The notes under the pieces: model-generated
Databases searched by the model: none
Seen by the model: only the letters and a program-made list of their open reading frames with translations
What the model was told of the DNA's origin: nothing
Origin: Novosphingobium sp. MW5
GTDB taxonomy: Bacteria; Pseudomonadota; Alphaproteobacteria; Sphingomonadales; Sphingomonadaceae
Direction of reading: 5' to 3'
NCBI GenBank assembly: GCA_025938935.1
Contig: JAPCWB010000001.1
Span: 2,046,001 to 2,110,000, forward strand
DNA length: 64,000 nt
Shown here: positions 18,795 to 30,367 of the stretch, piece after piece
How positions within the stretch are numbered: position 1 is the stretch's first letter
How the letters are laid out: each line of letters starts with the position of its first letter
Made by a program: the position numbers and the translations under genes

Positions 18795-19598
18795 TCAGAT
18801 GGCCGCCATCCGCGCTGCCAGCTCGTCCCACAGGGCCGGGCTGGAGGCGCCGATCAGGCCCTTCTGCAAGTGTTCGTCCACCCGGTAAGCGCGGCCGTCG
18901 GGCCGCGCTGCCTTGCCGCCTGCCTCGTTGAGTAGCAGTACCCCGGCGGCATGGTCCCAGGCCAGGGTGCGCTCGAAAATCGACACGTCGTTGATGCCGA
19001 GTGCAAGCCGCGGCCACTGTTCGGCAGCACATCGCGGGATGTCGACGCAGGTGTAGTGCGGGGCGATCCCCGTTTTCAGCGCCTCACGCCGTTCGGGGTC
19101 TGCAAAGACGAGGGAAATAGCGGCAATCGGCGGGTTCTGGCCACTCGCCCGCGCGAAAATCCGCTCTCCATTGACATAGGCACCCTTGCCGATCTGGGCG
19201 TGGCAGAAACGGCCGGTGAGGCAGTCGTAAATCCACCCGCCGATAGTCTCGCCGCGCTCGGCAAGCGCAACCAGCACACCGAACGGCGGCTTTCCGGCGG
19301 CAAAATTGTTGGTGCCGTCGAGAGGGTCGATGATCCAGCAAAGGTCGTCGGCCAGCCGGTCCATCAGCGAAGGGTCGGCGTGGCTGGCCTCCTCGCCAAC
19401 GATGGCGGCTTCGGGCAGCAGTTTGGCGAGTCCTTCGGCCAGGATGGCTTCTGCCTCATGGTCGGCCACGGTGACAACATCGTCCGCCGCCTTGGCATCG
19501 ATCTGGTCGGCGGAAAGTGCCTGATAGCGGGGCAGGATCGCCGCCTCGCTGGCGCGCTTCATCAGCGCATGGATGTCTCGGGTAAGGACTTCGCTCAA
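18795..19598 (-). CDS. Inositol monophosphatase family protein
   Basis: About 267 residues of the lithium-sensitive phosphatase superfamily (inositol-1-phosphatase, histidinol phosphatase HisN, CysQ and relatives). Metal-site motifs seen: 'VGEEASHAD', 'WIIDPLDGTNNF', and 'AWDHAAGVLLLNEAGG'. The substrate is not certain: this fold also supplies histidinol-phosphate phosphatase in Alphaproteobacteria. TTG at 19598 overlapping the argJ stop (TTGA) is preferred since it keeps the first helix; ATG 19562 is the conservative alternative. Likely co-transcribed with argJ. Confidence 0.85.
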   Translation of the reverse strand: MSEVLTRDIHALMKRASEAAILPRYQALSADQIDAKAADDVVTVADHEAEAILAEGLAKLLPEAAIVGEEASHADPSLMDRLADDLCWIIDPLDGTNNFAAGKPPFGVLVALAERGETIGGWIYDCLTGRFCHAQIGKGAYVNGERIFARASGQNPPIAAISLVFADPERREALKTGIAPHYTCVDIPRCAAEQWPRLALGINDVSIFERTLAWDHAAGVLLLNEAGGKAARPDGRAYRVDEHLQKGLIGASSPALWDELAARMAAI

Positions 19599-20821
19599 GA
19601 GCGGTAATCCGCGTTGATCGAGATGTAGCCGTGCGTCAGATCGCAGGTCCACACGGTCGCGCGGCCCTCGCCAAGGCCAAGGTCGACCTCGATCGAGATT
19701 TCCCGGCCCTTGAGGTGCGCGGCGACAGGCGCTTCATCGTAGTCGGCCAGCGGCAGGCCGTTCTTTGCCGCCCAGGTTCCGCCGAAGCCGATCGAAAGCT
19801 TGTCGCGGTCAGCCGGTTCGCCCGCCTTGCCCACGGCCATGACGACCCGGCCCCAGTTGGCGTCCTCTCCGGCGATGGCGGTCTTGACCAGAGGCGAGTT
19901 GGCGATGGCCAGACCGACTTTGCGCGCGCTGTCATCGCTGACCGCTCCGGAGACGGAGATGGCGATAAACTTCTGCGCGCCTTCGCCATCCTTGACCACC
20001 AGGTGTGCGAGCTGCGTGCAGACGTCTTGCAGTGCGCTTGCAAAGGCATCCGCGCCGGAGCTGTCGAAGCTGGTGAGAGGGGCGTTGCCAGCCTTGCCGG
20101 TGGCAAAGGCGAGAACGGTGTCGCTGGTCGAGGTATCGCTGTCCACGGTGATGCAGGAGAATGTCGACCGGTTGGCGGCCGAAAGGCACTCCTGCAAGAA
20201 CGCCGGAGAAACGGCCGCGTCAGTGAAGATGTAGCCGAGCATTGTCGCCATATCGGGCGCGATCATGCCGCTTCCCTTGATGATGGCCGAAAGCGTGACG
20301 GTGCGGCCATCGACCACGGCCTGTGCGCTCGCTCCTTTAGGAAAAGTATCAGTAGTTCCGATGGTTCTGGCGGCATCTTCCCACGAACACTCAGGTGCGA
20401 CGAGCGCGGCACCAACCCCTTCGCGCGCCTTGTCCTTGGGCAGCGGCACCCCGATCACGCCGGTGGAGGAGACGAAAACCTCGCCCGGTGCGCAGCCAAG
20501 CCCTTCGGCCACCTGCGCCATGATCTGCTCCACCGCCTCGCGCCCGCGATAGCCGGTGAAAGCATTGGAATTTCCGGCATTGACCACCAGTGCCCGCGCC
20601 CGTCCGGCCTTGACCTGCTCGCGGCCCAGTTCGACCTCGCTCGAACAGCAGACGTTGCGGGTGAACACGCCCGCCACTGCAGTACCTTCGGCCAGCTCCG
20701 CAAAGGTCAGGTCGCAGCGGCCCCAGTCCTTGTATCCTGCGCGGGCCACGCGCAGCGTGACGCCATCGATGGCCGGCAGGGCGGGGAAGGGTGAGGCGAG
20801 CGGGGAGACGGCTTCGGACAT
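19595..20821 (-). CDS. argJ: Bifunctional glutamate N-acetyltransferase / amino-acid acetyltransferase ArgJ
   Basis: 408-residue ornithine acetyltransferase of arginine synthesis, which recycles acetyl groups from N-acetylornithine to glutamate. The precursor self-cleaves before Thr193 in 'PDMATMLGYIFTDA', which becomes the nucleophile; 'VVNAGNSNAFTGYRG' (oxyanion region) and the C-terminal 'DLTHGYISINADYRS' are typical. The length is as expected. The next gene overlaps its stop by 3 bases. Confidence 0.96.
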   Translation of the reverse strand: MSEAVSPLASPFPALPAIDGVTLRVARAGYKDWGRCDLTFAELAEGTAVAGVFTRNVCCSSEVELGREQVKAGRARALVVNAGNSNAFTGYRGREAVEQIMAQVAEGLGCAPGEVFVSSTGVIGVPLPKDKAREGVGAALVAPECSWEDAARTIGTTDTFPKGASAQAVVDGRTVTLSAIIKGSGMIAPDMATMLGYIFTDAAVSPAFLQECLSAANRSTFSCITVDSDTSTSDTVLAFATGKAGNAPLTSFDSSGADAFASALQDVCTQLAHLVVKDGEGAQKFIAISVSGAVSDDSARKVGLAIANSPLVKTAIAGEDANWGRVVMAVGKAGEPADRDKLSIGFGGTWAAKNGLPLADYDEAPVAAHLKGREISIEVDLGLGEGRATVWTCDLTHGYISINADYRS

Positions 20822-20921
20822 GGCCTAGGCCCATATTCGCGCAGACCCGGCGGGGCAAGGCTTGCCCTTGGGCTGGGCTGTGTTAGCAAGGCGGGGAAAC
20901 TGGTCGCCGGGGGGATTTTCC

Positions 20922-21896
20922 ATGCGCTATCTGTGGGTTGCAGCGGTCGGCGCAGGATTGCTGGCCGGGCCGGCAGTGGCCAAGGCTCCCAAACTGAAAG
21001 TGCCGGTGCCAAGCGAATTTCCGAAGGTCCTACCGGTCCCTCCGCCGGCCCCGCCGATCATTTACACCGTCCCCCCTCCGCCGCCGCCCACTTACGCGCG
21101 GCCGCCGCAGCCCAAGGGCAATCCCGGCTATTGGGTCACTTCGAACGACTATCCCGCCGAGGCGCTGCGCGAAGAGATTTCCGGCATCACCGGTTTCCGG
21201 CTCGCCGTGGGGATCGACGGCCGAGTGAGCCAGTGCGAGATCATTGCCTCGAGCGGCTCGGCGCTGCTCGACGCGACAACCTGTGCGCTGATAACCCGCC
21301 GCGCGCGGTTCACTCCGGCGAGGGACGGAGACGGCCAGCCCGCTCCCGGGTTCTATTCCAACAGGATACGCTGGGTAATTCCGATCGATCTGCCGCCGGA
21401 GCCAGGCACGTCAACCCTGTCCTTCGTCGTCAATGCTGATGGCAAGGTCTCCGATTGCCGGGTCAAGGGACCGAATGGACCCGACGTTTCCGGCGAACTC
21501 ACCTGTCCTGACGAAGACCAGTTCAACCAACCGTTCAAGGACAAGGCCGGAAAGGCGGTCGCACGCCGGGTTTCGATAAGGCTCGTCGTGACACTGGCTT
21601 CAGCACCAGTGGATGCCCCGGCCCGAGCGCCTGCGCCACGCAGATGGCAGTCAAGTAACGAACTACCCGTCGCCGGCACAAGTGTGACTGAGGCCATCGT
21701 TGAAACCGACGGAACGGTCAGCGATTGTCGCATCGTGACGTTGGCTGGCCCGAAGGCAGGGACATTGGAGCTAGGGGCCAATTATTGCCCGAAACGCTAT
21801 GAACGCGGCTACGCGGCGGCCAATGGTCAGTCCGTAAGGACCCTGCTTCGCATCACGGAAACGGTGGTGATCACCCCGGTTGCGGGCAAGCGCTGA
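20922..21896 (+). CDS. Secreted Pro-rich protein with TonB C-terminal-like domains
   Basis: 324 residues. Signal peptide (residues 1-20, ending 'AGPAVAKA'), then a Pro-rich linker (about 29-65, including a run of six Pro), then a TonB-C-like domain about 72-154. The motif DG-x-V-S-x-C recurs three times: 'GIDGRVSQCEI' (98-108), 'NADGKVSDCRV' (171-181) and 'ETDGTVSDCRI' near residue 265, so the C-terminal domain appears present in three diverged copies. Unlike true TonB it has a cleavable-looking leader rather than a plain anchor. Role probably in the periplasm; function unknown. ATG 20922 gives the clean signal peptide. Confidence 0.72.
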   Translation: MRYLWVAAVGAGLLAGPAVAKAPKLKVPVPSEFPKVLPVPPPAPPIIYTVPPPPPPTYARPPQPKGNPGYWVTSNDYPAEALREEISGITGFRLAVGIDGRVSQCEIIASSGSALLDATTCALITRRARFTPARDGDGQPAPGFYSNRIRWVIPIDLPPEPGTSTLSFVVNADGKVSDCRVKGPNGPDVSGELTCPDEDQFNQPFKDKAGKAVARRVSIRLVVTLASAPVDAPARAPAPRRWQSSNELPVAGTSVTEAIVETDGTVSDCRIVTLAGPKAGTLELGANYCPKRYERGYAAANGQSVRTLLRITETVVITPVAGKR

Positions 21897-21955
21897 GCAT
21901 ATCGGTGCGTCAGGGCTGGACCTCGTCCCGACAAAGGCCTATCTTGCAGCCACCG

Positions 21956-22228
21956 ATGAAGCGTATCGTCCTCGCCTTTCTTGCCCTGCTTGGCCTTGTC
22001 GCGCAAAGCGCGCCGGTTCAGGCGCGCATGTGCGGCGTGGAGCAGGTGGGGGCGGTTACCGCCGTCCGCGCACAGCGCCAGGCACTTACCGCGCAAGTCG
22101 CGCCCAGTGCGGCTGCCGTCGCCAAGCCTGACCGGAAAGACCGCGAATGCACGTCCACGGCGACGGAGCGCAAGCGGCCGGTCTATATTCCCGCAGTCCA
22201 GCTCGGCAGCGACCGCGCCCGCGAATAG
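21956..22228 (+). CDS. Small secreted hypothetical protein (90 aa)
   Basis: 90 residues: 'MKRIVLAFLALLGLVAQSAP' forms a signal peptide with a probable cleavage at 'PVQARM'. The mature part is Ala/Arg/Gln-rich with two Cys ('MCGVEQ' and 'RECTS'). The frame extends upstream to 21905, but ATG 21956 gives the signal sequence. It lies 60 bp after the TonB-like gene. No domain recognised; low complexity makes this a tentative gene. Confidence 0.5.
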   Translation: MKRIVLAFLALLGLVAQSAPVQARMCGVEQVGAVTAVRAQRQALTAQVAPSAAAVAKPDRKDRECTSTATERKRPVYIPAVQLGSDRARE

Positions 22229-22346
22229 GGCGTTTTTCGCCGTCTGACGGCCACGCTGTCGGCGCTTTTTGGCGTCTGGCGCGTTTACCCTGCACATCCG
22301 CAATTCTCGCGCCCCACGGCGCCCCCAGTAAATTCAGGAAATCCCT

Positions 22347-25073
<2,727 letters not shown>

Positions 25074-25112
25074 AGCTGGGTCGCAACCCCGGTTTAGGCC
25101 GGGGTGCGCCGA

Positions 25113-25559
25113 TCAAAGCGGGTCTAGCACCACCACCGGGATCACCCGGTTAGTGCGTGACTGGTAAATGTCGTAGTTCGGCCAGTTCTTCACGCACTCG
25201 GCCCAGATCGCCTCGCGCTCCGGGCTTTCGGCGGTGCGCGCCCGCGCTTTGAACACGCGGTCCTTGATCTGGACCTCGCAGTCCGGGTTCGCCAGCAGGT
25301 TGAGGTACCATTGCGGATGCTCGGGCCAGCCGCCCTTGCTGGCGATGATGACCGGGCTTTCCCCCACCTGCGTGTAGATGATCGCGATGGTGCGCCGCTG
25401 GCCGCTCTTGCGTCCGGTGAAGGTGAGCAGCAGGGTGGTGACGCCGTTCCAGATGTAGCCCGTCTCGCCATTGGTCTCGCGATAGACGCGGACGTGTTCA
25501 TCGCCCTTGAGGGTCAGGTCGGTGCCGGGGACGGTCTGGACCTTCGACGTATCGATCAC
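25113..25559 (-). CDS. DUF385 / deazaflavin-dependent nitroreductase-family protein
   Basis: 148 residues of the split-barrel family typified by mycobacterial Ddn. Seen: 'LLTFTGRKSGQRRTIAIIY', 'VIIASKGGWPEHPQWYLNLLANP' (split core) and 'EREAIWAECVKNWPNYD'. In actinobacteria these use coenzyme F420; most sphingomonads are not thought to make F420, so the cofactor here is open (FMN, heme or none are possible). GTG start at 25559 has GGGAGAAG upstream. Stands alone on the minus strand next to secA. Confidence 0.82.
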   Translation of the reverse strand: MIDTSKVQTVPGTDLTLKGDEHVRVYRETNGETGYIWNGVTTLLLTFTGRKSGQRRTIAIIYTQVGESPVIIASKGGWPEHPQWYLNLLANPDCEVQIKDRVFKARARTAESPEREAIWAECVKNWPNYDIYQSRTNRVIPVVVLDPL

Positions 25560-25632
25560 GGCGCTTCTCCCGAGCCATTTGCTGTTGGCGGGAGAAATGC
25601 CACGAAGGCGGCGAGCTTGTCCAGAAAGATCG

Positions 25633-25655
25633 AAAAGGGGAATGATTATTCCCTT
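25633..25655 (-). terminator. Rho-independent terminator after the YaiI-family gene
   Basis: Read on the minus strand: AAGGGAAT, loop AATC, ATTCCCCTT with one bulged base, then TTTTC. It lies 8 bases past the stop of the YaiI-family gene. Confidence 0.6.
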
Positions 25656-25662
25656 ATGCGAA

Positions 25663-26118
25663 TTAGCTCGCCGCCCGCTTCAGCTTGACCAGTGCCTCGT
25701 CCAGCGCCGAAAGGAATCGTGATCGGTCGGTTTTCGCAAAAGGCGGCGGGCCGCCAATGGCGTCGCCACCAGCGCGCAGGTCCGCCATGATCGCGCGGGT
25801 GGCGATGGCGCTGCCGATCGAACTCGTGGAGAAGGGCTTGCCATTAGGGCCGATCACCGCCGCTCCCGCCTTCAGGCAGCGGTCGGCGAGCAAAATGTCG
25901 GCAGTGATACAGACCATGCCGGGCGCTGCGCGTTCGGCGATCCAGTCATCCGCAGCGTCGAAGCCGTCGCTGACCACGACGCGCGAAATAAGCTCGTGCT
26001 GGGGCACGCGGATCGGGCTGTTGCTGACGATCGTGACCGGAACGGCGTGGCGGAAGGCGACCTTGTAGATCTCCTCCTTTACCGGACAGGCATCGGCATC
26101 GACCAGGATCGCGATCAT
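25663..26118 (-). CDS. YaiI/YqxD (UPF0178, DUF188) family protein
   Basis: 151 residues of the DUF188 family, a PIN-like fold of unknown function. Seen: 'ILVDADACPVKEEIYKVA' at the N-terminus, 'DDWIAERAAPGMVCITADILLADRCL' in the middle (split), and 'GPPPFAKTDRSRFLSALDEAL' near the C-terminus, all family hallmarks. Its ATG overlaps the stop of the helicase gene (ATGA), so it is translated from the same message. PIN-like acidic residues suggest a nuclease-like role; not shown. Confidence 0.9.
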   Translation of the reverse strand: MIAILVDADACPVKEEIYKVAFRHAVPVTIVSNSPIRVPQHELISRVVVSDGFDAADDWIAERAAPGMVCITADILLADRCLKAGAAVIGPNGKPFSTSSIGSAIATRAIMADLRAGGDAIGGPPPFAKTDRSRFLSALDEALVKLKRAAS

Positions 26119-27915
26119 TTCGGCGTCTTGGGTCCCTTGCGGTGGACAAATTTCTTCTGGGCGCGCGGGGCGTGCTTCTTTCCACCAGGCCCCGGATTGT
26201 ACGGCCGCTGTTCCCGCGGGCCATCGCCGCGAGGCTCACGTGGGCCGTCATGGCGCGGCGCGTGCTCACGGGGGGCTTGGCCGTTGTCCCGGCGGCCGTG
26301 TTCGCGGCGCGGCGCGGCATCGCGCGGCTTGCCTTCCACGGCGATGATCTCAACGTCGTCGCCCTCTTCCGCCGTGCGCTTCGATGCTTCAAGGAAGCGC
26401 GCGGCGACCGGGCCGGCGATCTCGAACAGCGTTTCGTTCGCGGTGATGCGAATCGCGCCGATGTCGGTGCGGCTGACGTGCCCGCGGCGGCAGAGCAAAG
26501 GCAGGATCCAGCGCGGATCGGCGTTCTGCCGGCGGCCGACGCTGAGGCGGAACCAGGCGCTGCCCTCGAAACCGGGGCGAGGTCCGCGCTGCGGGGCCGA
26601 AGCCTCGGCGCCGAGCAGTTCCTCCGGCTGCGGCATGCGCGAACGGTGGGCCTCGGACGAGCGCTACGGCGATCTCCTCGGGGCTGCGTTCGGCAAGCAG
26701 GCGCTGGGCGAGCTCGGTGTCTTCCTCGGTGCTCTCCACGGGCGCGAGCAGGGCGGCCATCATGCGCTCGCTGTCGGCCGCGCGAATGTCAGCGGCGGAA
26801 GGCGGGCTGATCCATTCCGCCGGGACCTTTGCATCCCGCAACATGTATTCAACCCGGCGGCGGCGGGGGTAGGGGACGATCAGGATCGCCGTACCCTTCT
26901 TGCCAGCGCGGCCTGTGCGGCCGGAACGGTGCTGGAGCACTTCGGCATTCTGCGGGATTTCGACGTGGACGACGAGCGACAGCGTCGGCAAGTCGATCCC
27001 GCGGGCGGCGACGTCGGTAGCAACGCAGACACGGGCGCGGCGGTCGCGCAGCGCCTGAAGCGCATGGTTGCGCTCGCTCTGGCTATGCTCGCCCGATAAT
27101 GCGACCACGGCAAAGCCGCGTTCGGTCAGGCTGGCGTGGAGATGGCGCACATTGTCACGCGTGGCGCAGAACAGCATCGCAGTCTCGGCCTCGTGCAAGC
27201 GCAGGACATTGACGACCGCGTTCTCGATATCGGCAGGGGCGACGGCCATGGCCTGATAGGAAATGTCGCCGTGGCCGCGTTCCGAATCGACCGTTGAAAT
27301 GCGCAACGCATCGTTCTGGTAACGCTTGGCGAGCGCAACGATGGGCTTGGGCATGGTGGCCGAGAAAAGCAGCGTGCGGCGGCCTTCGGGCGTCGCGTCG
27401 AGCAGTTCCTCAAGGTCTTCGCGGAAACCCATGTCGAGCATTTCGTCCGCTTCGTCGAGCACTGCGACTGCCAGCTCACGCAGGTCGAGCGCGCCGCGTT
27501 CGAGGTGATCGCGCAGGCGTCCCGGTGTGCCAACGACGATATGCGCGCCCTGGCTGAGCGCGCGGCGTTCCTTCGACGGGTCCATGCCGCCGACGCAGTT
27601 GACCACGCGGGCGCCGGTTCCGGCATAGAGCCAGGCGAGTTCGCGATTGACCTGCATGGCAAGTTCGCGCGTCGGCGCGACGACCAAGGCGAGCGGTGCC
27701 ATGGCGAAACGCGCACTGCCGCGCTCGTCGAGCAGTTCGGAAGCGATGGCGAGGCCAAAGGCCACGGTCTTGCCCGAACCGGTCTGGGCGGAAACGAGCA
27801 GATCGCGCCCCTGTGCTTCCGGTTCGAGGACGGCGGCCTGGACGGCGGTGGGCGCGGCATAGCCACGTGCGGCGAGAGCCTCGCCAAGCTGCGAAAAAGT
27901 CGTGTTGAAAGTCAT
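26115..27915 (-). CDS. DEAD/DEAH box RNA helicase, DbpA/DeaD-type (frameshifted)
   Basis: ATP-dependent RNA helicase of about 599 residues after repair. Seen: 'SAQTGSGKTVAFGL' (motif I), 'APTRELAMQV' (Ia), 'LDEADEMLDMGF' (II, DEAD), 'LFSATMP' (III), 'HRSGRTGRAG' (VI). The C-terminal part has a DbpA-like RNA-binding domain ('RTDIGAIRITANETLFEIAG') and a basic Arg/Gly/Pro/His-rich tail. The frame breaks near 26651-26656: the forward strand reads CCTCGG where CCTGG would restore '...ALVQAHRSRMPQPEE...'. One inserted base is enough, so a sequence error is likely. Start ATG 27915. Likely role in ribosome assembly or mRNA decay. Confidence 0.88.
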
Positions 27916-28015
27916 GGTCTCTTTGTCTTCGATGCGCAGCGCGTCAGGCTGCAAAGGACATCGCGTGACAGACCAAATTGCGGCACCGCCGCGCCTGATT
28001 TGCGATGAAAAAGGG

Positions 28016-28090
28016 TGGCTCCCTGAGTAGGATTCGAACCTACGGCCGCTCGATTAACAGTCGAGAGCTCTACCGCTGAGCTATCAGGGA
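28016..28090 (-). tRNA. tRNA-Asn (GTT)
   Basis: Reads TCCCTGA...TCAGGGA as a 7-bp acceptor stem on the minus strand, discriminator G, and an encoded CCA. The anticodon arm is CTCGA-CTGTTAA-TCGAG, giving anticodon GTT. The T-arm 'GTAGGTTCGAATCCTAC' and D-arm 'GCTCAGCGGTAGAGC' are both present. It stands between the helicase gene and nadK. Confidence 0.97.
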
Positions 28091-28171
28091 ACAAACCCGG
28101 CAAAATGCGGTCTAAGCCGGGGCAGGGGTGCGCCTATAAGCAGCGCTGCAACGCGGGTCAACAGGGTAAGT

Positions 28172-28950
28172 TCATACCTGGAACTGTTCCGCGAAAATCC
28201 GCTCTTCAAGCGACTTTCCGGGGTCGAAAAGCAGGGTAAGCTGAAGTTCACGCGCCACCTTGATCTGCACTTCGGCGACGTTGCGGACCTCCTTCTGGTC
28301 GGCAACCGCGGCCACGGGGCGCTTCTCCGATTCCCTGACGACGAAGCCAACCTCGGCGCTGTCAGGCAGGATCGCGCCTTCCAGCGGCGCGGGCGAAACG
28401 GACTTAGCGGGGTGAGCGCCAACATCCCCGAACCCAGCGGCAGGATTGGGCCATTGGCGGAAAGGTTGTAGGCGGTGGAGCCCGCCGGCGTGGCCACCAG
28501 TACGCCGTCACCGGCCAGTTCGGCCATGCGGACCTTGCCGTTGACCTTGACCTCCAACTTGGCGGTCTGGCGGGTTTCGCGCAGCAGCGAGACCTCATTG
28601 ATCGCGTAATAGCGATGCTCACGCCCACTGTTCGTGACAGCGCGCATTTCCAGCGGGACGACGGCAATTTCGCGCGCCCTTGCCACCCGCTCAGCGATCG
28701 GGCGGGCGGAGCGCTGGCGGTTCATGAGGAAACCGACTGTGCCGAGGTTGACCCCGTAAGCCGGCACCACGCGCCCCAGATCGAGCATCCGGTGCAGCAC
28801 GTGCAGCATGAAGCCATCGCCGCCCAGCACGACCAGCGCATCCGCCTTGTCGGGCCGCACCCAGTCATGGGCGCCGCGTAGCGCTTCCGCGCCTTCCTGC
28901 GCCTTCGCCGTGTCCGATACGACCAGCCCGAGTTTCAAGTCCTTGCCCAT
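28172..28950 (-). CDS. nadK: NAD kinase (frameshifted)
   Basis: Phosphorylates NAD to NADP. Seen: 'VVLGGDGFMLHVLH' (GGDG motif), 'GVNLGTVGFLMN', 'AINEVSLLRETRQTAKL' and 'GDGVLVATPAGSTAYNLSANGP'. The reading frame is lost after 'PLSPFRPRRW': at about 28376-28386 one base is missing on the coding strand (AAGGCGCG where AAGGGCGCG fits). In the other frame the protein continues 'AILPDSAEVGFVV...LTLLFDPGKSLEERI' and stops at 28172, giving the normal 259 residues. NadK is usually essential and single-copy, so a base-calling deletion is the likely cause. ATG 28950 chosen over TTG 28989. Confidence 0.9.
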
Positions 28951-29030
28951 CTTGCCGAGCCTCGTATCGGCCTCCCCTCTTTTTGGCAACGAATCGCTTC
29001 CGATTGAACAATTCGCAAACCATTACCGCT

Positions 29031-30302
29031 ATGGGGCAAAGCGTGGATATGCTCGCCCTTTCGCAGCGTGACGCGCTGACCGGCCTGATGGGGCCCGATG
29101 CCGCGCGTCGCCAGCTTGGTCGCTGGCTGGAAGAAGGGCCGGTTCACGCATTGCTGCTGGCGTTTCCAAGGCTCGATGCGGTGAACCTTGCCTGGGGGGC
29201 AAGCGCGGGTGACGGGGCGCTGGCCGAAGTCGCCACGCGGCTCACGCATTATGCCGACAGCGAGATCGACGCACCGTGGTTTGCGGCACGCATTGGCGGG
29301 GGAAGCTTCCTGCTTTCGTCACAAGAGCCTTGCAGCCGCGAACGTTGGGCCTTGATCGCGGAGGGGCTGGCCGAAGGCGTCTCGCGGCCGATCGGCGAAC
29401 TTCGCCTTACGCCGCGACTTGCGCTGCTGCGCGCCGTGCCGGGGGAGGACGCCGAATCGGTGCTCGACCGGCTGGGGCAGGCGCAGTCCACCCTTGGCCA
29501 GAAAAGCTCGCAGCGCATAGGCTGGGTAGATGGCAGCGTTTCGCGCTCGGGCCGCAGCGCGGCTCGGCTCGATGCCGACCTTTTGCAGGCAATCGACCGC
29601 GACGAGATCGAGATCCTGTTACAGCCGCAATTTGCGCTTCCCGGCAATGCCCTGATCGGCGCCGAGGCGCTGGCCCGCTGGCAGCACCCGAAGCTGGGCC
29701 TGATCGGCGCGGGCGCGCTTTTCGCCATTGCCGAGCGGGCGGATCACGTCGCCCAGCTTTCGCACCATATCGCTGCAAAGGCCTGCGCGCTGGCGGCGGC
29801 ATGGCCTGAACACCTGCGCCTGTCGATCAACGTCACGGCAGCCGATCTGGCGGCGGACAACTATGCCGAAGTCTTCTCCGCCATCGTCGCGCGGAGCGGC
29901 ATGGCACCCGGGCGGATCGTCCTCGAAGTCACCGAGCAGGCGCTGGTCTGGGACATCGAACGCGCGCGCCGCTCGCTGACCGACCTCGTCGGGCAGGGCA
30001 TGAGCGTGGCGCTCGACGATTTCGGCGCGGGGTTCTGCAACTTCCGCTACCTCAAGCTGCTGCCCCTGCAGAAGCTCAAGCTCGACCGAACCATGGTGGA
30101 GGGCATAGCCGAGGACCCGCGCGACCTTGCCGTGCTGCGCGGTATCGTCGCCATGGCGCGCGCGCTGGGGCTGGGCGTGCTCGCGGAAGGCATCGAAAAC
30201 GAAGCCCAGCGCGCTGCGGTGGAAGCGGAGGGCTGCTCGGCCTGGCAGGGGTTTCTTGGCGCGCGGCCGATGAGCGACAGCCGTTTTCGCAGCCTGATCT
30301 AG
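29031..30302 (+). CDS. EAL-domain cyclic-di-GMP phosphodiesterase with degenerate GGDEF
   Basis: About 423 residues. The N-terminal half is a diguanylate-cyclase-like domain ('DALTGLMGPDAARRQL') whose signature is reduced to 'RIGGGSFLL', so cyclase activity is not expected. The C-terminal EAL domain keeps the catalytic set: 'GAEALARW', Asn in 'SINVTAADL', Glu in 'LEVTEQAL', 'ALDDFGAGF', Lys in 'LKLDRTM', Glu in 'AEGIENEAQ' and 'QGFLGARPM'. It most likely hydrolyses c-di-GMP, with the GGDEF relic perhaps sensing GTP. No membrane segment or sensor domain. ATG 29031 preferred; TTG 28983 would overlap nadK's 5' side. Confidence 0.88.
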   Translation: MGQSVDMLALSQRDALTGLMGPDAARRQLGRWLEEGPVHALLLAFPRLDAVNLAWGASAGDGALAEVATRLTHYADSEIDAPWFAARIGGGSFLLSSQEPCSRERWALIAEGLAEGVSRPIGELRLTPRLALLRAVPGEDAESVLDRLGQAQSTLGQKSSQRIGWVDGSVSRSGRSAARLDADLLQAIDRDEIEILLQPQFALPGNALIGAEALARWQHPKLGLIGAGALFAIAERADHVAQLSHHIAAKACALAAAWPEHLRLSINVTAADLAADNYAEVFSAIVARSGMAPGRIVLEVTEQALVWDIERARRSLTDLVGQGMSVALDDFGAGFCNFRYLKLLPLQKLKLDRTMVEGIAEDPRDLAVLRGIVAMARALGLGVLAEGIENEAQRAAVEAEGCSAWQGFLGARPMSDSRFRSLI

Positions 30303-30313
30303 CCAAGCAAAAA

Positions 30314-30337
30314 CCCCGCCCGGCGAACCGGACGGGG
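30314..30337 (+). terminator. Terminator hairpin between convergent genes
   Basis: CCCCGCCCGG (30314-30323), loop CGAA, CCGGACGGGG (30328-30337), one mismatch in ten pairs. It is followed by CTTTGCTT and preceded by AAAAA, so it can serve both the EAL gene (+) and hppA (-). Confidence 0.75.
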
Positions 30338-30367
30338 CTTTGCTTCCCGCCTAAGCGAAAAATCAGA

